DNA of 64,000 nt from an uncultured Collinsella sp. (lineage in GTDB: Bacteria > Actinomycetota > Coriobacteriia > Coriobacteriales > Coriobacteriaceae): NCBI GenBank assembly GCA_900545445.1, contig UQZH01000001.1, positions 26,113 through 90,112 on the forward strand, given 5' to 3'. Positions 8,255-16,694 of this stretch are shown here, in pieces (position 1 is the first letter of the stretch; each line of letters begins with the position of its first letter). The notes beneath the pieces were generated by a model, which was not told the origin of the DNA, ran no database searches, and saw nothing but the letters and a program-made list of their open reading frames with translations. The position numbers were made by a program, and so were the translations under genes.

Positions 8255-8321
8255 AGTTGCGGTGGAATAGTTCCTGCTTGGGGCTTCAGAGGCCTTAAAC
8301 AGGAACTATTTCACCGCAACT
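8255..8321. repeat. 67-bp palindromic repeat, AGTTGCGGTG family (copy 1)
   Basis: Arms AGTTGCGGTGGAATAG and CTATTTCACCGCAACT, then an inner stem GTTCCTG / CAGGAAC. A second copy of identical length lies at 49508-49574 with the same outer arms and a different but still paired inner stem. It lies between the amylase-like gene and the MFS gene. Confidence 0.9.
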
Positions 8322-8337
8322 GATGAGGAGGATGTGG

Positions 8338-9534
8338 CTAGGCGACGGGCTTTGCGCGGCGTATGGCCGGGAATAGCACCGTGATAGCGAGGATGACGCC
8401 CACGACGGCGATTGCGCCACCTGCGCAGCCGATCCAGGCGATACCGGGACCCGAAACCACGGCTCCGCCAATCGCGGTACCCGTGCCGATACCGAGGTTG
8501 AACAGGCCCGAGAAGATCGACATGGCGACAGCCGACGAATCCGCCGGCGTGTACTTGATGAGCTCGGCCTGGAACGCCACATTGAAGGCCGTGGCGCAGC
8601 AGCCCCATAGCGCGCAGACGGCAAGCACCAACACGAGCGCCGAGGCTGCAGGGGCCATAAGCAGCAGAGCCACCGGCACGCCAGAGAGCGTGATAGCCAA
8701 GAACGGAAAGCGATGCCCATCGAACAGGCGGCCAAACAGCCAGCTTCCGAGCAAACCAGAGCAGCCAAACGCCGTCAGCGTCATGGTAATGGCGCCCGCA
8801 TCGACGTGCGCGACCTGCGCCAGGAAGGGCTCGATATAGCTGTAGCTTGCGTAATAGCCGGTCGCCATGAAGACCGTGACTGCGTAGAGCGCGATGAGGA
8901 GCGGGTTCTTGAGCAGCTCGGGCAGCTGTTTGACGGTAAAGCGCTCACCCGCCGGCATGGCCGGGAACACCGCTGCCTGGTAGACGGCCGCGATGGCTGA
9001 GAGGCCCCCGACCACGGCAAACGTCATGCGCCAGCCCACGGCCAAGCCAATGGCGCGACCGAGAGGCAGGCCAAAGATCTGCGCGATGGACGAGCCCGTA
9101 GCGATCATGCTGATGGCGAGCGCGCCGTGGCGAGTGTCGACCAGGCGCGAGGCCATAATCGAGGCGACTGACCAGAACACGGCATGTGCGCAAGCGACCA
9201 CCAGGCGCGCGCAGACCAGGATGGGATAAGTCGGCGCCACAGCGGACAGGAACTGACCGAGCGAGAACACGGCCAGCACGCCCAGCAGCATCCGCTTAAA
9301 CTCGAAACGCGAGGCAAACACCATGAGTGGTAACGACAACAGCATGACGCCCCAGGCGTAGACCGAGATCATGATGCCCGCCTGGGCCTCGGTGAGCGAG
9401 AACGACGCGGCGATATCAGTCAAAAGGCCGATGGGCATAAACTCCGACGTGTTGAACACGAACGCACAGCAGGTGAGCCCGACGAGCGGGAGCCACTGCC
9501 TGAGCGTGATGCCGTCTTGCCTTGCCTGACTCAT
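8338..9534 (-). CDS. MFS transporter, sugar-efflux (SotB/AraJ-like) type
   Basis: Twelve-helix major facilitator exporter of about 398 residues. The opening GLTCCAFVFNTSEFMPIGLL and the loop after helix 2 (FASRFEFKRML) match the drug:H+ antiporter-1/arabinose-efflux group, in which the N-terminal NTSEF motif is conserved. The substrate is not known. ATG at 9534 is chosen (MSQARQDG...), with GGAG nine bases upstream; an in-frame TTG at 9549 lacks a site. On the minus strand a TATAAT lies at 9568-9573, between feoB's upstream hairpin and this gene. Confidence 0.82.
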   Translation of the reverse strand: MSQARQDGITLRQWLPLVGLTCCAFVFNTSEFMPIGLLTDIAASFSLTEAQAGIMISVYAWGVMLLSLPLMVFASRFEFKRMLLGVLAVFSLGQFLSAVAPTYPILVCARLVVACAHAVFWSVASIMASRLVDTRHGALAISMIATGSSIAQIFGLPLGRAIGLAVGWRMTFAVVGGLSAIAAVYQAAVFPAMPAGERFTVKQLPELLKNPLLIALYAVTVFMATGYYASYSYIEPFLAQVAHVDAGAITMTLTAFGCSGLLGSWLFGRLFDGHRFPFLAITLSGVPVALLLMAPAASALVLVLAVCALWGCCATAFNVAFQAELIKYTPADSSAVAMSIFSGLFNLGIGTGTAIGGAVVSGPGIAWIGCAGGAIAVVGVILAITVLFPAIRRAKPVA

Positions 9535-9580
9535 ATATAACGTCTCCAATCATTTTGAGCGGAGGCGATTATATAGCAAC

Positions 9581-9613
9581 GGCCCCGCATCTGTCAGCAA
9601 CAGATGCGGGGCC
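9581..9613. terminator. Strong GC-rich hairpin after feoAB
   Basis: GGCCCCGCATCTGT / ACAGATGCGGGGCC with a 5-base loop, 43 bases after the feoAB stop. It lacks a T run on the minus strand, but the 14-bp stem should still punctuate transcription. Confidence 0.6.
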
Positions 9614-9655
9614 GAAAACAATTCGATACACAGAGGTTGCGCCGTCAATAAATAA

Positions 9656-12016
9656 CTAAGCCAGCCCCAGCAATATGCCCGCCGAATGCACGACAAACGC
9701 CACGATCCAGGCGACTGCCACCTGAAACGCGAACACGGCAACGGCGTAGCGCGCGCCCAGCTCGCTCTTGACGGCGCCGATGGCAGCCACGCAGGGCGGA
9801 TACAGCAGCGTGAAGACCAAAAACACGTAGGCGGTGAACGGCGAAAACATGGTCGACAACACCGCAGGCGAAGTCGCGCCCAAAAGCACCGTGAGGGTCG
9901 AGATGACACTCTCCTTGGCGATAAGTCCGGTGACGAGCGCCGTGGATGCACGCCAGTCGCCAAAGCCGAGCGGCGCCAGCGCCGGCGCGATAATGCTACC
10001 CAAACCGGCAAGTAGACTCTGCGACTGATCGGCGACCACATTAAAGCGAATGTCGAACGTCTGAAGGAACCAGATGACCACGGTAGCAGCAAAGATAATG
10101 GTAAAGGCTTTGGTAATAAAGTCTTTGGCCTTATCCCATGCCAGCATCACCGTCGTCTTGACGCTCGGCAGACGGTAATTGGGAAGCTCCATGATAAACG
10201 GCACTGGGTCGCCCTTAAATGCCGTGCGGTTGAGCACCAAAGCCGCGATACAGCCAACCGCAATGCCGATCAGATAGAGCGAGACCATGGCGGGAACCGT
10301 TGCCTGTGGGAAAAACGCCCCGCACAGCAGACCGTAGACCGGCAACTTGGCCGAGCAGCTCATGAACGGCGTGAGCATGACCGTCATCTTGCGGTCGTGC
10401 TCGGATGGAAGCGTACGGGTCGACATGATAGCCGGCACGGTGCAGCCAAAACCGACGAGCATGGGCACGAAGCTGCGGCCCGACAGACCAAAGCGACGCA
10501 ATACCTTATCCATGACAAAGGCCACGCGCGCCATGTAGCCGGAGTCTTCCAGAATGGAGAGGAACAAAAAGAGCACGACGATAATCGGCAGGAAGGTCAG
10601 CACGCTGCCCACGCCCGTAAGCACGCCGTCGACAGCCAGCGAGCGCACTACGTCGTTGGTGCCGAACGCCTTGAGGCCCGCATCGGCCGAGGCGATGATG
10701 GCAGCGATGCCGTCCTCCATAAGTCCCTGCAACGCTGCGCCGATCACGCCAAACGTCAGCCAAAAGACGAGACCCATGATCACCAGAAACGCCGGGATGG
10801 CCGTGTAGCGACCCGTCAGGATGCGGTCGATCTTGACGGAGCGTACGTGCTCGCGGCTCTCGTGCGGCTTGACGACGCAACGCCCGCACACGTCGCCGAT
10901 AAAGCCGAAGCGCATGTCAGCCAGCGCAGATAGACGGTCGGTGCCGGCCTCGCCCTCCATTTGGCTAATGATGTGCTCGATGGCGTCGAGCTCGTTGCGG
11001 TCCAGGTGAAGCGCCTCGGTCACCAGCTCGTCGCCCTCAACCAGCTTGGTCGCCGCAAAACGCACGGGAATGTGCGCCGTCGCGGCATGGTCCTCGATAA
11101 GGTTGGCGATGCCGTGAATGCAGCGATGCAGCGCGCCGCCGTCCGGACCATCGGGCGCGCAGAAGTCCAGACGACCGGGACGCTCGCGGAACCGCGCCAC
11201 GTGCAAGGCATGATCCACCAACTCGCCAATACCCTCGTTGCGGGCAGCACTAATGGGAACAACAGGCACGCCCAGCAGGCTCTCGAGCAGGTTGACGTCC
11301 ACGGCGCCGCCGTTGGCCGTCACCTCGTCCATCATGTTGAGCGCGATGACCATGGGTCGATCGAGCTCCATAAGCTGCAGCGTCAGGTAAAGGTTACGCT
11401 CGATGTTGGTGGCGTCGATGATATCGATGATGGCGTCGGGGTGCTCATCCAGGATAAACTGGCGGCTTACGATCTCCTCGCCCGTGTACGGCGACAGAGA
11501 ATAAATGCCGGGCAGGTCGGTAACGCTTGCCTCGGGGTGGTTGCGGATGGTGCCATCTTTGCGGTCGACCGTCACGCCAGGAAAGTTACCGACATGCTGG
11601 TTGGAGCCCGTCAGCTGGTTGAACAGCGTGGTCTTGCCGCAGTTTTGGTTGCCGGCGAGGGCAAAATGCAGCGGTGCGCCCTCGGGCACGGCCGTCTTTG
11701 CCGCGCGGGGCGAATACGTCCCCTCGCCCAGGGCCGGATGCTCCGTCGTGCCGATTGCGGCGTTAGCGCGCGGACCCGTATCGGTGTCGTGAATGCCCAC
11801 GAGCTCGATGCGAGCGGCATCGTCCTTGCGCAGCGTCAACTCGTAGCCACGCAGGCGAATCTCGAGCGGGTCGCCCATAGGGGCATACTTCATCATGGTG
11901 ACTTCGGTGCCCGGCGTTAGGCCCATGTCCAAAATATGCTGTCGGAGTGCCTGATCGTCCGATGCCACCGATGCGACAACGGCATCCTTTCCAATCTCGA
12001 GTGTATCGAGTCTCAC
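9656..12016 (-). CDS. feoB: Ferrous iron transporter with fused FeoA and FeoB domains
   Basis: Fe(II) importer in the cytoplasmic membrane. Residues 1-75 form a FeoA (SH3-like) domain, normally a separate small protein. They are followed by an ~45-residue linker and FeoB: G1 loop GNQNCGKTT (122-130), TVDRKDG switch, DLPG (167-170), NMMDE, then about ten membrane helices with two Gate motifs (VPMLVGFGCTVPAIM and the second half after LPSVKTT). The total of 786 residues equals FeoA plus FeoB. The G1 Asn and Cys match FeoB rather than other GTPases. A promoter with DtxR-type repeats lies immediately upstream. No FeoC is visible. Confidence 0.95.
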   Translation of the reverse strand: MRLDTLEIGKDAVVASVASDDQALRQHILDMGLTPGTEVTMMKYAPMGDPLEIRLRGYELTLRKDDAARIELVGIHDTDTGPRANAAIGTTEHPALGEGTYSPRAAKTAVPEGAPLHFALAGNQNCGKTTLFNQLTGSNQHVGNFPGVTVDRKDGTIRNHPEASVTDLPGIYSLSPYTGEEIVSRQFILDEHPDAIIDIIDATNIERNLYLTLQLMELDRPMVIALNMMDEVTANGGAVDVNLLESLLGVPVVPISAARNEGIGELVDHALHVARFRERPGRLDFCAPDGPDGGALHRCIHGIANLIEDHAATAHIPVRFAATKLVEGDELVTEALHLDRNELDAIEHIISQMEGEAGTDRLSALADMRFGFIGDVCGRCVVKPHESREHVRSVKIDRILTGRYTAIPAFLVIMGLVFWLTFGVIGAALQGLMEDGIAAIIASADAGLKAFGTNDVVRSLAVDGVLTGVGSVLTFLPIIVVLFLFLSILEDSGYMARVAFVMDKVLRRFGLSGRSFVPMLVGFGCTVPAIMSTRTLPSEHDRKMTVMLTPFMSCSAKLPVYGLLCGAFFPQATVPAMVSLYLIGIAVGCIAALVLNRTAFKGDPVPFIMELPNYRLPSVKTTVMLAWDKAKDFITKAFTIIFAATVVIWFLQTFDIRFNVVADQSQSLLAGLGSIIAPALAPLGFGDWRASTALVTGLIAKESVISTLTVLLGATSPAVLSTMFSPFTAYVFLVFTLLYPPCVAAIGAVKSELGARYAVAVFAFQVAVAWIVAFVVHSAGILLGLA

Positions 12017-12063
12017 GTCCGCGTTCCTCCCCCGGCGCCCACAGGGCGTTGCATTTTGTTTAA

Positions 12064-12133
12064 CATGGCTAACCGTTTGCCATGGCTAACCATTTAACCA
12101 CGCATGATAGCGCGAACACACACCGATGTTCAA
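12064..12133 (-). promoter_or_regulatory. feoAB promoter with putative iron-repressor operators
   Basis: Minus-strand TTGAAC (12128-12133) and TATCAT (12104-12109) with an 18-base spacer. Just downstream of the -10 box lie two direct copies of GGTTAGCCATG (minus strand; plus-strand CATGGCTAACC at 12064-12074 and 12081-12091), 17 bases apart and each nearly palindromic (ATGGTTAGCCAT). The sequence resembles DtxR/IdeR boxes (TTAGGTTAGCCTAACCTAA-like). Its position over the start site fits repression when iron is plentiful. Confidence 0.65.
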
Positions 12134-12135
12134 TC

Positions 12136-12200
12136 GACAGATTGCCGCTCTGGCGGGCTTGCAGCGTCAAGTGGTTACGGCGTTTGGTAAAACCGCGTAA
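12136..12200. repeat. Half copy of the nested palindrome found at 51358-51498
   Basis: About 65 bases match 51433-51497 closely, from CAGATTGCCGCTCTGGCGGG through GCGTCAA to the hairpin GTTACG...CGTAAC. The left half of the element is missing. It abuts the stop codon of the alpha/beta hydrolase exactly as the other copy abuts the lysS stop. Confidence 0.85.
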
Positions 12201-13103
12201 CTAGAAACCGTGACGCTCCAGGAAGCGGAAGGCTAGGCGAATCCAAGGACGGACCACCACCTGCTTGTCCTCGTTGTCGACCGCGGTGTTGGCGTTGCCG
12301 AGCGAAAGGCCGTGACCACCCTGGTCAAAGACGTGCATCTCGCATGCAACGCCCTCCTCGGCCATGCGCTGCGCAAACGGGTAGACCTGCGCGATCGGCG
12401 CCGTCTTGTCGTCGGACACGCCCCACACAAAGGTCGGTGGCATCTGACGCGAAACATGCGTGGTGGGGCAGATATCGGCCAGGTGCTCGTCAGTTGCCTC
12501 GCCACCCGTCACCATCGACAGATAGTCGTTGAGCAGATCGCGCCCCGTCTTGCCGCCCGTCTTTGGCACGCGCAGGTCGATGCGCGGGTCGCGCGTCTGT
12601 ATGTCGCGCACATAGGCAAGGTCGAGCAGCGGATAGCCCAGCACCACGGCATCGGGACGAATATCGTCCGGACGCGCCCCTGCCAGGCCCGCGAAGGGAC
12701 CAGTCTTCCATTGCGTTGCCAGCGAAGCGCTGATCATGCCGCCTGCCGAGAAGCCCACGACGCACACGCGCTTGGGATCGACATGCCACTCGTCGGCATT
12801 CGCGCGAACCGTGGCGACCATCTTGGCAAGATCTGCCTGGGGGTGCGGAAAGCTCACGTCACCCGTGCCACTCGTCACATAGTTGAGCACAAAGGCCTGG
12901 TAACCGTGATCCAAAAACGCAAACGCCACCGGGTCCTGCTCGTGCGGAGCGATATGCGTAAACCCGCCTCCGCCGCAGATGATCACCGCGGGGCGGCGGC
13001 CATTGGGCTTGTCGGGCAGCGGCTCGGCACCCAAATACGTAAACGTCGCTGGATATTCCTCGGTCGGCTCCTCGCCCCACAGCGCATGGTTCTCGACAAT
13101 CAT
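12201..13103 (-). CDS. Alpha/beta hydrolase (esterase/BD-FAE-like)
   Basis: Serine hydrolase of about 300 residues, probably cytoplasmic. The oxyanion segment CGGGGF (43-48) and nucleophile elbow GFSAGG (117-122, Ser119) are clear. A C-terminal GVSDDKTAP supplies the Asp and DQGGHGLSLG the His. The layout matches acetyl-esterase/BD-FAE-type proteins that act on esterified sugars or small acyl esters; the substrate is unknown. ATG at 13103 is preferred because GGGAG lies upstream; the open frame extends 113 codons further back without a ribosome site. It is divergent from the EIIA gene. Confidence 0.85.
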   Translation of the reverse strand: MIVENHALWGEEPTEEYPATFTYLGAEPLPDKPNGRRPAVIICGGGGFTHIAPHEQDPVAFAFLDHGYQAFVLNYVTSGTGDVSFPHPQADLAKMVATVRANADEWHVDPKRVCVVGFSAGGMISASLATQWKTGPFAGLAGARPDDIRPDAVVLGYPLLDLAYVRDIQTRDPRIDLRVPKTGGKTGRDLLNDYLSMVTGGEATDEHLADICPTTHVSRQMPPTFVWGVSDDKTAPIAQVYPFAQRMAEEGVACEMHVFDQGGHGLSLGNANTAVDNEDKQVVVRPWIRLAFRFLERHGF

Positions 13104-13290
13104 ATGTGCTCCCTTCGCGCAAATTACGCGCCCTTGTTTTTCGCGTCTAAGCGTACCCCACTTGAACCCGTGGCGCAGAAACACTCCAGCAATTAGTTTC
13201 CCTTCAACTGATATATCACATAATCCCAGCTCAGGGGTATCGCTGAGCAGCGTAGAATAGGGGACGTTGACCAGGCCGCGAAACACATGT

Positions 13291-13300
13291 GAAACGTTTC
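13291..13300. promoter_or_regulatory. LacI/CcpA-type palindrome upstream of the EIIA gene
   Basis: A perfect palindrome GAAACGTTTC with central CG, inside TGTGAAACGTTTCCGG, 47 bases before the EIIA start. The form matches LacI-family operators (and loosely catabolite-response elements). It lies in the divergent region shared with the hydrolase gene. Confidence 0.55.
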
Positions 13301-13347
13301 CGGCAAACCAAACGCGCGATATGCGCCTATTTAAGTTGGAGGCAACT

Positions 13348-13911
13348 ATGGGTCTGCTCGATTCGCTTAAGTCCACCTTCACCTCGACGGGCGAGGCGTC
13401 CGTTCCGCCCGCAGCAAGCTTCGCCACCCGCGAAGGCGTCATCTATGCCCCCGTCAACGGCGTGCTCGTCAACCTGAACGAGGTCCCCGACGAGACGATC
13501 GCCTCGGGCATGCTTGGCCAGGGCTATGGCATCGAGCCCATTACCGGCACCATCTATGCGCCCGCCAACGGCCGCATCGGCGCTACCACCGTCACCAACC
13601 ACTCCATTGGCATGATCACCGAGGACGGTCTTCGCGTGTTCATCCATGTCGGCCTGGGCACCGTGGAAATGAACGGCAAGGGTTTTGCCCGCTTTGTCGA
13701 GATGGGAGATGTGGTCAAGGCAGGCCAGCCGCTCATCAGCTTCGACCGCGAGGCCATCAAGGCCGCCGGCCACGAGGACATCGTGACCGTCATCGTCTCT
13801 GAGCTCGATCGTCTTAAGAGCATCGACCATGTCGGCGAGTCCGGAACGCTTATCGGCGGCAACCCGCTCGTCAAGCTCGGCGACCCGCTGCTGGTGGCCA
13901 AGACCAAGTAG
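13348..13911 (+). CDS. crr: PTS system glucose-type EIIA component (stand-alone)
   Basis: Phosphocarrier of the sugar phosphotransferase system; it passes phosphate from HPr to an EIIB domain and often has regulatory roles. The 187-residue protein starts at ATG 13348 behind TTGGAGG. It contains GTIYAPANG (67-75), TNHSIGM (His85) and the phosphorylated-His motif FIHVGLGTVEMNGKGF (His100). No EIIB or EIIC gene is adjacent, so it must serve transporters elsewhere. A LacI-type palindrome upstream and a clean terminator downstream make it a single-gene unit. Confidence 0.92.
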   Translation: MGLLDSLKSTFTSTGEASVPPAASFATREGVIYAPVNGVLVNLNEVPDETIASGMLGQGYGIEPITGTIYAPANGRIGATTVTNHSIGMITEDGLRVFIHVGLGTVEMNGKGFARFVEMGDVVKAGQPLISFDREAIKAAGHEDIVTVIVSELDRLKSIDHVGESGTLIGGNPLVKLGDPLLVAKTK

Positions 13912-13949
13912 CCAGACCCCGCGCCACACAGCCAAAAGGCAACACGCCA

Positions 13950-13984
13950 AGCGCCCGCGACCATTTGGCCGCGGGCGCTTTTCG
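13950..13984 (+). terminator. Terminator after the EIIA gene
   Basis: Stem AGCGCCCGCG / CGCGGGCGCT with a 10-base loop, followed by TTTTCGTTTG. Confidence 0.85.
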
Positions 13985-14091
13985 TTTGAAAACCATCCCG
14001 CCAATGCCTTATCTGTATAGCCCAAATGAGCCGAGCTGCTAGAATATCGAACTGTATGGATAACTATCATTCAACCGTTATGGGAGGATAC

Positions 14092-15495
14092 GTGAACCGC
14101 ACCAAAATCGCGCAGCTCTACGCCGACGCCGAGTCGCTCGGCGGCCAGACCGTCACCGTCGCCGGCTGGGTCAAGTCCGTCCGCGACATGAAGAACTTTG
14201 GCTTTGTTACGCTCAACGACGGCAGCTGCTTCCGCGACCTGCAGGTCGTCATGAACCGCGAGGCGCTCGACAACTACGACGAGATCGCCCATCAAAACGT
14301 CTCGGCCGCCCTCATTTGCACCGGCACCGTCAAGCTGACCCCCGATGCGCCCCAGCCTTTCGAGCTTTCTGCCACCTCCATCGAGGTCGAGGGCGTCAGC
14401 GCCCCGGATTACCCGCTGCAGAAGAAGCGCGCAACCGTCGAGTTCCTGCGCACCCAGCAGCACCTGCGCCCGCGCACCAACCTGTTCCGAGCCGTGTTCC
14501 GCATCCGCTCTGTCGCGGCTGCCGCCATCCACCGCTTCTTCCAGGAGCAGGGCTTTGTCTACGTCAACACCCCCATCATCACCACGAGTGACTGCGAGGG
14601 CGCCGGCGAGATGTTCCGCGTGACCACGCTCGACCCCAAAAATCCGCCCCTCACCGAGTCCGGCGAGGTCGACTGGAGCCAGGACTTCTTTGGCAAGCAC
14701 GCGAGCCTCACCGTGTCCGGTCAGCTCAATGCCGAGAACTTTGCCATGGCCTTTGGCGACGTGTACACCTTTGGCCCCACCTTCCGCGCCGAAAACTCCA
14801 ACACCACGCGCCACGCCGCCGAGTTTTGGATGATCGAGCCCGAGATGGCCTTTGCCGATCTGAACGACTACATGGATAACGCCGAGGCCATGCTCAAGTA
14901 CGTCCTTAAGGACGTTATGGCCACCTGCCCCGACGAGCTCAACATGCTCAATAAGTTTGTGGACAAGGGCCTGATCGAGCGCCTGGACCATGTCGCCAAC
15001 TCCGACTTTGCCCGCGTCACCTATACCGAGGCCGTCGAAATCCTGGAGCAGGCCGTCGCCGCCGGCCACAAGTTTGACTACCCCGTGAGCTGGGGCATCG
15101 ACCTGCAAACCGAGCACGAGCGTTTCCTGACCGAGGAGCACTTTAAGCGCCCGACCTTCGTAACCGACTACCCGGCCGAGATCAAGGCGTTCTACATGCG
15201 CATGAACGAGGACGGCAAGACCGTCGCCGCCGCCGACTGCCTGGTTCCTGGCATCGGCGAGATTATCGGCGGCTCCCAGCGCGAGGAGCGCCTGGATCTG
15301 CTCGAGGCCCGCATCAAGGACCTGGGCATGAATCCCGAGCAGTACAAGTACTACCTTGACCTGCGCCGCTACGGTTCCTGCAAGCACGCCGGCTACGGTC
15401 TGGGCTTCGAGCGCTTGGTCATGTATCTGACCGGCGTGGGCAACATCCGCGACGTCCTGCCGCACCCGCGCACCGTGGGCAACGCCGACTTCTAA
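14092..15495 (+). CDS. asnS: Asparaginyl-tRNA synthetase
   Basis: Class IIb synthetase charging tRNA-Asn. The start is GTG at 14092 (VNRTKIAQLYAD...) because GGGAGG lies six bases upstream; this gives 467 residues, the normal length, and avoids a 22-residue extension with no site. The N-terminal OB-fold anticodon domain (TVTVAGWVKSVRDMKNFGFV), motif 2 (TFGPTFRAENSNT) and motif 3 (GYGLGFERLVMYL) are intact. Flanking terminators isolate the gene. Together with asnB it implies direct Asn charging rather than sole reliance on amidation. Confidence 0.96.
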   Translation: MNRTKIAQLYADAESLGGQTVTVAGWVKSVRDMKNFGFVTLNDGSCFRDLQVVMNREALDNYDEIAHQNVSAALICTGTVKLTPDAPQPFELSATSIEVEGVSAPDYPLQKKRATVEFLRTQQHLRPRTNLFRAVFRIRSVAAAAIHRFFQEQGFVYVNTPIITTSDCEGAGEMFRVTTLDPKNPPLTESGEVDWSQDFFGKHASLTVSGQLNAENFAMAFGDVYTFGPTFRAENSNTTRHAAEFWMIEPEMAFADLNDYMDNAEAMLKYVLKDVMATCPDELNMLNKFVDKGLIERLDHVANSDFARVTYTEAVEILEQAVAAGHKFDYPVSWGIDLQTEHERFLTEEHFKRPTFVTDYPAEIKAFYMRMNEDGKTVAAADCLVPGIGEIIGGSQREERLDLLEARIKDLGMNPEQYKYYLDLRRYGSCKHAGYGLGFERLVMYLTGVGNIRDVLPHPRTVGNADF

Positions 15496-15542
15496 TCGTC
15501 TGACGCTAGCTCGCGTCACCACACGCCAACGCTCATCGCACA

Positions 15543-15578
15543 AGCGTCTCTCGATATCGGTCGAGAGACGCTTTTTTC
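15543..15578 (+). terminator. Terminator after asnS
   Basis: Stem AAGCGTCTCTCGA / TCGAGAGACGCTT followed by a T run. Confidence 0.9.
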
Positions 15579-15753
15579 AACAGCATCCGTCAAGCTTTTG
15601 GCAAGTTTTTGGTCAGTTGAGCAGGGCTGTTGAAAACTCGACCCGCCGTTTGCCGACGACTACCGACCGCCCAGAGCGCCCTGCGCCCCTAGGAAAACAC
15701 CGCGCCCTAGGCTCCATACCGTCGCCACCCAAAACGGAAAGGACGTGGGCGCC

Positions 15754-16536
15754 ATGACCGAAGCTGCTGTTGAAACTTACGAGTCCACGACTAGGGGCGC
15801 CGCCTCGATGGCAGCCTATCGCGCCGTTCGCATCTTGCAGCTCTTGAGCGAGAACACCGGCGAGGACAAGGCCATGCTTTCCGATGAGTTGATCCAGCGC
15901 CTCGCCCATCCCGACGACCCCGCCCGCATGCCCATCTCGGCGGCGCGGCGCAGCATCTACACCGCCATCTCCGCACTTCGCCATGCCGGATACGAAATTG
16001 AGTACAAGCGCGGCGTGGGGTATCGGCTCTTGACCCGTCCGCTCACCGACGAAGAGATCATCCGGCTCCACGGTATGGTCATGCGCAACCGCTCTACGCC
16101 CATTGCCATTCGAAAAAGCATGGCTCAGCACTTGGTCGCCATGGCGAGTGCCGACGTTCGCGGCTACCTCGATGCACCCGAGCCTGCTCCAAGCGCCGGT
16201 GGCAAATCCACCAAGGCCATGCGCACGCCCGTCAAGCGCATCGACACCTGCGAGCTCATCGAGCAGGCCATCGACCACGGAACCACGGTGAGTTTCGATA
16301 TTTCGAGCGTCACGACACGTGGCGAAACTGAAGTAGCACGGATGACACTCCGCCCCTTTGCCATCAAGCAACGAGACGGCATCTCGTATTTGCTGGGAAC
16401 GGTCTATGACGCCCGAGGCGCCGATGACACGCTGCGTACCGTAGAGATCGGCCGCATGAGAAACGTCACCACACGTCTCCTTGACGGCAAGAAGCTCTTC
16501 GCCGCCCTCGACGAAGAGGACGCCTCCGCCGCATAA
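15754..16536 (+). CDS. Putative WYL/HTH-type transcriptional regulator
   Basis: 260 residues. An N-terminal winged-helix-like region (MAAYRAVRILQLLSEN, later RRSIYTAISALRHAGYEIEY and GVGYRLLTRPLTDEEI) is typical of HTH_11/WYL regulators. The C-terminal part (MTLRPFAIKQRDGISYLLGT, then TVEIGRMRNVTTRLL) resembles a WYL-like ligand-sensing domain. ATG at 15754 is chosen because AAAGGA sits nine bases upstream; a GTG three codons earlier is too close. The ligand and targets are unknown; the ABC importer operon downstream has its own promoter and is a candidate target. Confidence 0.65.
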   Translation: MTEAAVETYESTTRGAASMAAYRAVRILQLLSENTGEDKAMLSDELIQRLAHPDDPARMPISAARRSIYTAISALRHAGYEIEYKRGVGYRLLTRPLTDEEIIRLHGMVMRNRSTPIAIRKSMAQHLVAMASADVRGYLDAPEPAPSAGGKSTKAMRTPVKRIDTCELIEQAIDHGTTVSFDISSVTTRGETEVARMTLRPFAIKQRDGISYLLGTVYDARGADDTLRTVEIGRMRNVTTRLLDGKKLFAALDEEDASAA

Positions 16537-16603
16537 GAACCTCCGCCGCCCATTCGACTACCCGTACCGCCCATCCGGTTCTGTATTAAAACCCGCCAGG
16601 TTA

Positions 16604-16659
16604 TTGTAAAAATGGACATCCGCGCTACTATAGTTCCACTTGCACTTTGTTTGAGTGCA
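16604..16659 (+). promoter_or_regulatory. Promoter and start-site hairpin of the ABC importer operon
   Basis: TTGTAA (16604-16609) and TACTAT (16626-16631), 16 bases apart. Right at the expected start site lies the inverted repeat TGCACT / AGTGCA (16641-16659), which could be an operator or a 5'-end hairpin. Confidence 0.6.
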
Positions 16660-16694
16660 GTATTTCCAGCCATTTCTATACTGGGGGTAACGAT

